Of a DNA stretch of 25,024 nucleotides, positions 16,401-23,100 are shown one piece after another; the first letter of the stretch is position 1, and every line of letters begins with the position of its first letter. The stretch lies in the NCBI GenBank assembly GCA_900765185.1, contig CAAFQT010000098.1:1-25024 (forward strand). The letters are read 5' to 3'. The position numbers and the translations under genes are program-made. The notes beneath the pieces are model-generated. The model made no database searches. It had not been told where the DNA came from and saw only the letters and a list, made by a program, of their open reading frames with translations. The stretch is from an uncultured Collinsella sp. GTDB lineage: Bacteria; Actinomycetota; Coriobacteriia; Coriobacteriales; Coriobacteriaceae.

Positions 16401-17392
16401 TCAACCACGCCGCCATTAAAATGGCGGTCAAGAATACGCAGCATCTCGTCGGGCTGAAATTTCATATGTCCCGCCGCCAGCATCGACAGCATATCGGCCT
16501 TCGCATGGTCGATCTCGTCAAAGATAAACAGGCATTCGTCGACAACCGCTGCGTTAAAGAACACGACGCTCGCTCCTGTCACCGTATCGATTCTATTGAC
16601 GAGCTTTTGCGGCGTGCATGCAATTACATGCGGCGTGCGCTTATCGTTGAGCAATGCCGAGGGCCAAATCCGGGGAATCTCCTCAAAGCCACGCGTGATG
16701 CTCTGGCGTCCACGGCTCACCGCTCGACGCAAGCTCGCGTCTGCCAACGCCAGCTTATCCCACAGCCCTGGAGTCAGGCGGTCGACAACGCTTCCCAGAC
16801 GCTCCTTCTTGTCCAAAAGGCCCAAAAGGTCATCGGCGACCTCCATCGCACCGCGCCACGCGTGCGTAATGTCGCGATGAACAGCCTCGTCCTTCGCCCC
16901 AAAGGGGCAGGAAATATCACGCGGCCTTATGCTGCCCTTATCAAACGCGGTATCGATCCAGTTTTTGATGTTCTCCCCCGCGCGCGGTAGATCAAACACC
17001 ATACGTGCCGCATCATCGCAATCCATGCCCTGGGCAACCAGCAACTCGCGCACACTTGCAACATAGTCGTCGCGATTGTCCTTACCTGGAACCACAAACA
17101 CCAAGGTACGGCGACCAGGACATTTGTTAAAGCAGCCCGACTCATCCCAGCCGCCGGCAATCAGGTCTGCCGTGACCTGCTCGGCCGTGTAGTTTTTACC
17201 CGAGCCCGTCGTGGCGCCCAAAAAGTACAGGCCGTTGTTGTCCCAATCCTTAGTATCGTCCTGATCCTTGGGGACAAACAGCGCACGCCAAAAAAACTCG
17301 CGCATCGCCTTTTGGCGTGCGAGATAGGGGGCAAGCTCCTTGTCGCCCGTAGATGACGGAATCGATCGACAGTTGAGTTCCCACGCAGCCAT
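13442..17392 (-). CDS. Superfamily-2-type helicase with C-terminal PD-(D/E)XK-like nuclease domain
   Basis: 1316-residue protein. The ATG at 17392 follows GGAGG by 7 bases. Helicase motifs: motif I ATTGSGKN (60-67), with Asn in place of the usual Thr/Ser; motif II DEID (292-295) in LFIFDEIDH; a motif Ib-like VIACTPQKLV; and motif VI QAVGRLMR (943-950). The region between motif II and motif VI is unusually long (about 650 residues) and helical. The C-terminal about 120 residues (1190-1316) contain IFEAYYDGRY, then D1212-x-E1214 and D1228-F-K1230, the spacing and context of a PD-(D/E)XK nuclease, followed by the strand RLLIVNV. It is the first gene of a two-gene operon with the PIWI-like protein. 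A role in degrading foreign DNA is inferred; it could also resemble DinG- or Cas3-like effectors. Confidence 0.7.
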   Translation of the reverse strand: MAAWELNCRSIPSSTGDKELAPYLARQKAMREFFWRALFVPKDQDDTKDWDNNGLYFLGATTGSGKNYTAEQVTADLIAGGWDESGCFNKCPGRRTLVFVVPGKDNRDDYVASVRELLVAQGMDCDDAARMVFDLPRAGENIKNWIDTAFDKGSIRPRDISCPFGAKDEAVHRDITHAWRGAMEVADDLLGLLDKKERLGSVVDRLTPGLWDKLALADASLRRAVSRGRQSITRGFEEIPRIWPSALLNDKRTPHVIACTPQKLVNRIDTVTGASVVFFNAAVVDECLFIFDEIDHAKADMLSMLAAGHMKFQPDEMLRILDRHFNGGVVDPLLLGNRDQWMAVYTHASTSGEHEGSNAATGKVSRASVETAAEEIAKGAKRIQKMIAACIQDMELQQPFALSDKAKDEQLAGRHLFGSDDISVGDGLSNPLRYELDTRRHRNMITSCGTDEQQTVNKAVRRARGLVRMVVGHLARCATLMDKLYYGSISYKDDLSRKNIIDALGIRNDQTNEKYFWNSLMLALFFKDRKNDEIDAADDSMYARGVDYLAMETTIDHMFTTYLTNHGIERMPEAYLASIAAKAPCVCMSATWNAPTIKNFDLDYLDEVHGVVRKDAWIGELNQEIVRQTKLFNKHAATVYDVDVVWVDESKKLAGMAAVAGGVYGGGIVSPDEVYEHAMEFFDQIGVSEGLAVCLRRKIADRVTTSDAENIEFELKRLSKTLVAVSAWARGVARSEQQAGAIFTTRHMGNHGDFNSLALDLAREIVAELVIRNVKHPEASYEKSLEEAKDMVPCLNASGWEEGWRGAQERLKDGEPTLMFINLAAGGFSKNLKYEVPESLRDTVRQVDCGFDNDGRHPKMDLDFLYVESPTSRLAWGVDMSSKKFDQQALLGVVEQEELVTRGEIPFIQKRHRVRTVLAGVGGKLPVRDTLSYQVEGARIVAQAVGRLMRTSVKMPHVQVMLDREIAADCDFSFLHDLPMGYELEQVVGACAAVNNHMADKKQHAASKQQNLAAFRNNLAKEKHEKLAWKVTSLDAREEDLAAFDDERDFYLHHFCLPWEELASYPARKSTALHMPFAASGYAYAQGGACKVPHFEFPSYEGEPVEQIAARLEERCRYDEGLKGAKVRQVSQAAARVPELLSIREVRERWSHDGVPAMLQPAATAHMTPYMFQTVYLGELGESAGRAIFEAYYDGRYSLARGDAAHAETGGDFEVLDAAGNKTGVWIDFKHYRIGAYEAYRRSGGETTDAERFKAKAQKVGAKRLLIVNVLADETALELRQKPIDDEVMVFSFPYMAADGAISLEMMEAIGRAIEA

Positions 17393-17418
17393 GGTCAAAC
17401 CTCCGATTTAGTTGTTGC

Positions 17419-17447
17419 ATATGTTGAATACCATCCCGAGTGGACAA
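17419..17447 (-). promoter_or_regulatory. Possible promoter of helicase/PIWI-like operon
   Basis: On the minus strand TTGTCC (17442-17447) and ACATAT (17419-17424) are 17 bases apart, and the start codon is 27 bases further on. The -10 match is moderate. Confidence 0.3.
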
Positions 17448-17527
17448 AAACTCACGCAGGGCGGTTAAGGTGGCGGCGTCTATGCCGCTTGAGAAAAGGA
17501 AAGAAAGGAAAGGGAAACAGTCAGCAA

Positions 17528-17674
17528 CTACTCGCACGAAGCGAGCAGGTTCTTAAGATCGCGCTCCAACGCTTCGCGCCCTTCAACGTCGATCACTGCA
17601 AGGGCGACACACATCAGGGACACCTCGCACAGAGCCTCGCTTGCACAGTTATCTCCCAAAGACCCCCGAAGCAT
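17528..17674 (-). pseudogene. Protein-like C-terminal fragment (leftward)
   Basis: An ATG-to-TAG frame of 48 codons. Residues 11-48 (ASEALCEVSLMCVALAVIDV... LERDLKNLLASCE) read like the helical end of a real protein with normal high-GC codon choice, but there is no ribosome-binding site and an in-frame TAG lies shortly upstream. Probably the remains of a lost gene; it may also be a short independent protein. Family not recognised. Confidence 0.3.
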
Positions 17675-17801
17675 GGCCGCGTCTGTTCCCAGGCAAGCGG
17701 AACAGGAGCGCTACGCGCAAGAGTACGAGGCAAAACAGCGCGTCTACGAGGACGCCCTTAAGCAGGCGGAACATTACGCCGCGAGTAAGGGAACGATGTA
17801 G
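17673..17801 (+). pseudogene. Protein-like C-terminal fragment (rightward)
   Basis: An open frame ending at TAG 17799-17801. From the ATG at 17673 it gives 42 residues, mostly a charged helix (QAEQERYAQEYEAKQRVYED and onward to ASKGTM) with normal codon choice. No ribosome-binding site precedes the ATG. It ends 8 bases before a strong inverted repeat, as a gene end would. Most likely the C-terminal remnant of a deleted gene; family not recognised. Confidence 0.35.
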
Positions 17802-17808
17802 CGACTGG

Positions 17809-17850
17809 GATCGGCAGGCTGTCTGGACTTTTGCCGACAGCCTGCCGATC
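17809..17850. terminator. Perfect 15-bp inverted repeat, likely bidirectional terminator
   Basis: GATCGGCAGGCTGTC (17809-17823) and GACAGCCTGCCGATC (17836-17850) are exact reverse complements with a 12-base loop. It lies 23 bases past the stop of the leftward gene at 17874 and just after the rightward remnant. No T-run follows on either side, so termination would be of the stem-only kind. Confidence 0.5.
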
Positions 17851-17873
17851 AGGCGTGCCGTTCAATGCAGCGG

Positions 17874-18494
17874 CTAGAGATTCTCATCAGACTTCGAACT
17901 GGCCCTGGCCGCATCTTCGTCCTCAATCAATTTCCTGACCGCTGAATAGGCGTCATACGTAGCGTCTTCGATCTTATCCAGGGCTTCTGGATCATGCATG
18001 CACCCGCCCTCCTGGAGTTTCTGGATCAAAAACCAGGCAGCAGTGAGCAGGTTGTCAACATCCTCAACATCCAACTGATCAATCGAATACGCATTATCGT
18101 GGAGCTCCAGCAAATATGAGCTGGCGACGCGAATGGCCTTACTTACATATGGCTCAAGATCGTATTGGGGGTAGCGGGCATCGAGGGCCGTTAACGGATC
18201 GGTCGGCTCAACCCAATAGAGCATCGTTGCGCTCTCGCGCTTCTCCAGCGGATACTGCTCGACCGCCTTTTCCCAGCTTACATACCAGGGATTGTCGTCC
18301 TTGTCTGCAAGCGATTTGCAGTAAAAAAGTGCCGTAGCAGCACTTGCGCAAGAATAGTAATGGCGCGCCCTGCTCTTCTTGAACTCATCGTTCAGCTCAT
18401 CGTTGTAAAACAGCTCCGCCTCCATGACAAGGAACGGACCGTCCTCATCCGTAATGCTCATGGGATTGTTGTTGCACTCATAGTCCGGATACAT
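17874..18494 (-). CDS. Acidic protein of unknown function
   Basis: 206 residues starting at ATG 18494, which has GGAG 5 bases upstream; the longer frame from 18635 runs through the 33-bp repeats and lacks a ribosome-binding site. The protein is strongly acidic, especially the N-terminus (MYPDYECNNN, ITDEDGPF) and the C-terminus (KLIEDEDAARASSKSDENL). It appears mostly helical in the second half (about 125-195) and shows no membrane segment or known motif. It stands alone between the helicase operon and a membrane-protein gene. Function unknown; an accessory, immunity or anti-restriction role would be a guess. Confidence 0.6.
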   Translation of the reverse strand: MYPDYECNNNPMSITDEDGPFLVMEAELFYNDELNDEFKKSRARHYYSCASAATALFYCKSLADKDDNPWYVSWEKAVEQYPLEKRESATMLYWVEPTDPLTALDARYPQYDLEPYVSKAIRVASSYLLELHDNAYSIDQLDVEDVDNLLTAAWFLIQKLQEGGCMHDPEALDKIEDATYDAYSAVRKLIEDEDAARASSKSDENL

Positions 18495-18580
18495 TTTGTC
18501 TCCAATCAACCGTTCGGACACATTAACAAGCAATATCGAAACCGCGCTCACGCAGAGAGTTGTCGCCCTCGCACCAATCT

Positions 18581-18653
18581 GCAAGTTTTTCTCATCGCAT
18601 GAAAAGAACTTGCGATTCTTGCACGTTTTTCTCACGCGGTGACAAGAACTCGC
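18581..18653. repeat. Two 33-bp dyad repeats (14-5-14), 40-bp period
   Basis: Units at 18581-18613 and 18621-18653 each consist of a 14-base arm, a 5-base centre and the reverse-complement arm, separated by 7 bases. The four arms, oriented alike, are GCAAGTTTTTCTCA, GCAAGTTCTTTTCA, GCACGTTTTTCTCA and GCGAGTTCTTGTCA, giving GCRMGTTYTTBTCA. They lie about 90 bases upstream of the 18494 start codon. The geometry fits two dimers bound on one face of DNA. Confidence 0.6.
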
Positions 18654-18705
18654 ATGGTCGCCCCGCGGTCATTTACGGATGAATCATAGTGAAGCCACGC
18701 TGAGC

Positions 18706-18740
18706 CGCCGGCCACGGGGCGGCACCGGGCGTGGCCGGCG
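18706..18740 (-). terminator. GC-rich hairpin after membrane-protein gene
   Basis: CGCCGGCCACG (18706-18716) pairs perfectly with CGTGGCCGGCG (18730-18740). It begins 24 bases past the stop of the leftward gene at 18765. There is no T-run, as is frequent in high-GC genomes, so the call rests on stem strength and position. Confidence 0.5.
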
Positions 18741-18764
18741 TAGGCAGCTGGGAGATAGCCCCCG

Positions 18765-19589
18765 CTACCTGCGCCACGAGGCAGCAAGGATAACGGGAAT
18801 CCCAGCAAGGCACACCACTAAGGCCACGGCTGCGAACGCAAGCACGATAGCCACGCTCACGACGACATAGGCCACGGCAATAAAGGCCAGCGCCAGCAGG
18901 CAGGCAAGCAGCTCGGCCACATAGCACAACACCAGGTTCGAGCTCGCGCGCTTCAGCAGAACGTCGGCAAGGCGGACAAGCTCGACGGCAAAGCCGCTGC
19001 CGAAATTGCGTCCGGGGCCCTTGGCAACAAACCACTTGAACAGGCACATCAGGGCGCAGCCCAGCATAATCACGATAGAAACGGTCCATACATTGTGCCC
19101 CGACTCAACAAGGCTCTGGTCACCCATCGCGCTGCCGTTGATGAGCCAACTCGTTCCATAGCCCATGAACAGCATCGCCAGCAGCAGGCAGGCGCTCACC
19201 GCGGCGAGAGAGCGCGACACACGGCTGCAGAATACCGGTACCTCGCAGCTGAGCCCAAACCCCTCGCGAACGCGCCAGACGGCATGGTAGGCGGGGTACG
19301 CCGCGACGAGCGCAGCCACGAGCAGCGATGCCCAATCGGACCCGGGCGCCGCCGATGCGTACTCCGCGATCGAGGAAACAGAGTAGTTGGTATGGAACGA
19401 ATTGTTAAAGAACAGCGCGACCTCGCCCTTCCAGACGCAAAACGGGGCGGCGACAGAGGCGATGCCGACAGCGGCAACCGCAGCAACGGCAATGAGCAGC
19501 GCGCCCTGCACGAGCTTGACGACCTCACCCTTGGCGGTGCGGGGTGCAGGCTCAGCGGCGCTGGACGAAATTTGGATAGAAGCGTTCAT
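18765..19589 (-). CDS. Six-helix integral membrane protein of unknown function
   Basis: 274 residues; ATG at 19589 with AAAGGA upstream. After a short Ser/Ala-rich cytoplasmic start, hydrophobic helices lie at about 28-50, 86-105, 128-148, 167-188, 218-242 and 243-268; the last two are almost continuous and very Ala/Val-rich. A polar loop at 52-84 (NNSFHTNYS) and the segment around 150-165 probably face outside. No transporter signature or catalytic residue is evident. High-GC codon use matches the host chromosome rather than the neighbouring helicase gene. It ends before a GC-rich hairpin. Confidence 0.65.
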   Translation of the reverse strand: MNASIQISSSAAEPAPRTAKGEVVKLVQGALLIAVAAVAAVGIASVAAPFCVWKGEVALFFNNSFHTNYSVSSIAEYASAAPGSDWASLLVAALVAAYPAYHAVWRVREGFGLSCEVPVFCSRVSRSLAAVSACLLLAMLFMGYGTSWLINGSAMGDQSLVESGHNVWTVSIVIMLGCALMCLFKWFVAKGPGRNFGSGFAVELVRLADVLLKRASSNLVLCYVAELLACLLALAFIAVAYVVVSVAIVLAFAAVALVVCLAGIPVILAASWRR

Positions 19590-19692
19590 GATCTTCCTTT
19601 CAAAGAAGGCTACGTTCGCAAGCTAATGTAAGAAAAACGATGTCTTCGAGGGATTGGACAAGACTGTTGCCCTCAGAGACAAACAAATGTCG

Positions 19693-19998
19693 TTATCGGC
19701 ATATTGGCCGCTCGGGCACTTCATCATTACGCATTTGTAATTCATCAAATCGCAGGGTCTCATTACGCTCAAGCAGAACAGATTGAATAAGCTCATGGAC
19801 GGCGGCATTGCGGTAGCACAACGACTCCCACGTGGCCAACAGGCCGTCAACAACTCCCTTGTAAGCAACAGAGGAGTCCTCGAGCTCATAAGCAAGATCA
19901 ATTGCCTCGTCAACTATCTGCCTCATCTGCAAAAGCGTGCACGTGAGATCCTCCTCATTCGACTCGTCGCAAATATAAATACAATTGGACTCAAGCAT
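19693..19998 (-). CDS. Small acidic helical protein of unknown function
   Basis: 101 residues from ATG 19998, with AGGGAG 8 bases upstream; the longer frame overlaps the terminator at 20057-20098 and is unlikely. Acidic N-terminus (CDESNEEDL), then predicted helices (MRQIVDEAIDLAYELED, GVVDGLLATWESL, AVHELIQSVLLE), no membrane segment. A TATTCT -10-like box lies at 20032-20037 on the minus strand. It follows the helicase-HEPN gene after a terminator, so it is probably transcribed separately. It might be an immunity-type protein for a neighbouring nuclease, but nothing shows this. Confidence 0.55.
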   Translation of the reverse strand: MLESNCIYICDESNEEDLTCTLLQMRQIVDEAIDLAYELEDSSVAYKGVVDGLLATWESLCYRNAAVHELIQSVLLERNETLRFDELQMRNDEVPERPICR

Positions 19999-20056
19999 CT
20001 TTGAATCTCCCTTCGAACAACTGACACCTGCAGAATAGTGAAAAGAGATAAAAAGC

Positions 20057-20098
20057 AACCCGCAATCTACCGCTATATAGCGTTAAATTGCGGGTTTT
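20057..20098. terminator. Bidirectional intrinsic terminator after helicase-HEPN gene
   Basis: AACCCGCAAT (20057-20066) and ATTGCGGGTT (20087-20096) form a 10-bp stem. Inside is a 12-bp perfect palindrome, CGCTATATAGCG (20071-20082). T-tracts follow on both strands (TTTT on plus, GCTTTTTAT on minus). It starts 30 bases past the stop of the leftward helicase gene. Confidence 0.8.
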
Positions 20099-20128
20099 AC
20101 TCTAAAACTCACTTGACTTTGAGATGAC

Positions 20129-23100
20129 TCATGACTCGCGTTCAATTATGTCGCATATATCTTTTGCCTTCACTTTCGGATACTGTGCATAGAAGTACAC
20201 TTCACCGTCCCCCTTTTCACCACGCACGGTGATTGCACCCAGCCTCAAGCCCTTAGCGGACGGGACCTTGCATCTCTGCACACTCTCTTCGCCTTCATCG
20301 TAAAGTCGCAGATAACCTTGTTTCATCAGAATATCGTTGGCATCTTTAGACTTAATATCTAGACCGCCTTCTTTCAGTATTAGGGTAATTGAGGCATAGC
20401 CCTTAGCTTCCGCCTGATCCTTTGAGTAGCAGACCGGCAAACGCTCGGCCCCCGCAAAAGCCGCTTCGTAAGCAACACCCTCTCGCATGATTTCCACACT
20501 CTTATGGCCATGTTCATCAAGCTGAAAAGCAACGAACAGGCATCGAAGCGCCAGCCAGACCTCGCCCGCGCTAACCGTCTCTTCTCGATCGGTGTGACAA
20601 GCGCTATTACGAAATCTAGTGAATTGACCCAGTGTTTCGCCAAGCGTCCTCCACCAGTCTCCCTTTGACGCCTGCGTCAGTTCGGCATTTTCAACTTGAA
20701 CAGAGGATGCCAGCAGCTCGCTCTTTTTTGCGATTAACCTTCCGTATTGACCAAGGTTGAGCCCCTCAAGCTCCTTGAGCGGCTTTCTTGCAACAACATA
20801 ATCGGGAGCAATGGCCTTCAAGGCCGGCAGCAATTTCAAACGCAAGTATCTCTCTGCCGCACGGCAGAACATTAGCAGGCAAAATGCGCAATCTGAATCG
20901 TTATCGGTACCAACACTGCCAATGCCAAATATCTTGCACAGAAGAAGCCCCTGCTCGATATTCTCAAGCACCCTATTTTTGCCATTTTGGTCGCACACGC
21001 AATCAGCGAATGCGCTTTGAAGAGCTTCGCGCGAAGAGAAGCCTATGATTCGACAGTCTCCTGCATCCAGATTAAAGCTTTTGAACGCTTCGCTCACATT
21101 GTCCAAATAGGAATCGGTGCTTACATCAGGGCACCAATCATCTTCATTGTTATCTTCATTGACATGTCCCTCGTCCGCGCCAGCCGCCTCCCTTGGAAGA
21201 GATTCTCCTCGCGGCAGCATATCCTTGGCTGCATTGAGTTCCTCGATGGCACCTGTTTTCTGGTAATTTTCCCAATGCGCAACCCATGCCGTATCGAGAA
21301 TTCGTTTCATCGTTGCAACGTTCTTGTTGATCTTCCACGCTGTGTAGTCAGCAATAACGTAAAGGCGATACTTGGCTCGGCTTGCCGCAACATTCACGAT
21401 ATTTGGGTTTACAAACTTGATTGCGCCCTCACAGCCGCGACTTGTATCACACCCTAAGACAAATATCACCTGATGAGCTTCTTTGCCTTGGAACGTATGA
21501 ACCGTACCAATATTATGCTTTACAAAATATTGCCACGTTTCCTTGTCAACCACTTCAGGCCTATCATTTGACAGACGATCCCGAAGCCCTCCGACAACGG
21601 TTTTAAACGGAGAAATAATATAGAGGCTTGGGATAACACGTCCTTCGGACTTGCCCGATTCGCGAGCTTTTTTCTCAGCCGCAGCTACGGCCTTAATAAA
21701 AGCGTCCTCGACAATCTCGTACACCCTGTCGCCCTGAGAATCAACATAATGGTCGCGATTGCCGCGTTCAAATCCCGCAACATTAATCCACTGCGAGGAC
21801 TTTAGATAAAAACTCTCGGCAAGGTTCTCCTTTGGATTGGCAGTCTCATTAAGCATGGAGCCTTGATACGAAATTGCATTTGAGATGTCGAACATAGGCG
21901 ATATACAACGACGGTGGACTACAAGCGGGCAGCCAATCCATTGATCAAACTCGCCATCAGTACGCAGATGGCCATAGGGGTTAACGGCATCGGCAAGTCG
22001 TTGGACCGAAGCCATATCCCCCTTAAACGGTAATAGTACTTTGTTACCGAGGGCAGCGCGGAGCTCCTTAACATCCCCCGTAATCACAGGTTCGATTTGA
22101 GAAGGGTCACCGACAATCATTGCACGTCGACTGCGAGCAAGGGCACCCAGAGAGGCATACGGCACCGCCTGTCCAGCCTCATCTATAATCAGCAAGCCAA
22201 ACAGCGGATCCGCCCCACCAATCTGAACATCCTCAAGCATGCGACCAATCGACGCAAATGTGGAAGAGATCACTGGAGTAAGTAGACCGAGCGCCTGAAA
22301 AAGCACAGGGACCATCTTCCGTCTGTCGGCTTGCGTGAACTCTATCAACTCCTTTTTACCAGAATCGGCGCCTATGTCTTTGGCTCCCCAGTATGTTCGT
22401 AGAAGCGTAATGTTGTTCCGCATGCATTTTGATTCAAGGATGAACTCACGTGTCACTTGCAGCGCGTACAGAAATAGCAGGTTACGCTCCTTTTTTAGTT
22501 CATCGTCATCGGATGGATTATATAGATGAGCGCTCTTTCGGCTTTCGCTATCCCCCTTTGAGATAGACTCAACAAAACGCTCATCAATCGTCTCGACAAA
22601 TTTAGCGCCCTTGACTACGTCCTCTAACCCCTTAATCTCCACCTGCAAAGAGACCAATTTCTTCTTTTCATTCTCTAATTCTTCGTATTTGCTCTCAAAT
22701 GTCGTACACAGCGCAACAAGCTTCCGCTCCGGTTTGGTTTTCTGCATAAAGGAATCGAGCTTCTCGAGGCTATCGGACAAGTGACCCCTATAGATCCACC
22801 CGATCAGCCCACTGGCCTTTTCTTCCGCATCGCGCAATTCTGTTTCAAGCCTATTCCTTCTCGCCTCATAATCAGCGGTATCCTTCGCAATGTCATCGAG
22901 ATATTTCCGGGCATCGCCTACAGTACCGCCTTCAAAAGGATGAGGCAGGCACGCCGTTTCGATTGTCAGCTCTTCAATTATCTTTCGCTCGTCCTTTTGA
23001 CACTTACAATTCAATTGGGACAAGCACTTCTTGCGGTTCTGAAGTTCGCGCTCCCTTACTGCCTGCTCCTCCATTCTGTTAAATCGATCGGCTACCTTTT

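Larger units (their letters stand above)
17393..17873. other. Intergenic region with gene remnants
   Basis: About 480 bases between two leftward genes. It contains the presumed promoter of the helicase operon, a small hairpin CTCGC/GCGAG (17531-17545), two oppositely directed protein-like fragments (17528-17674 and 17673-17801), and a perfect 15-bp inverted repeat (17809-17850). It looks like a junction left by insertion or deletion. Confidence 0.5.

Noticed and set aside
13442..17392. Assignment of the large helicase as Cas3 or DinG
   Set aside because: No HD nuclease domain, no Fe-S cysteine cluster and no cas genes were seen, so only a general superfamily-2-type call is supported.
18581..18653. 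The 33-bp repeats as a CRISPR array
   Set aside because: Only two units with a 7-base gap, imperfectly conserved and fully dyad-symmetric; no cas genes nearby.
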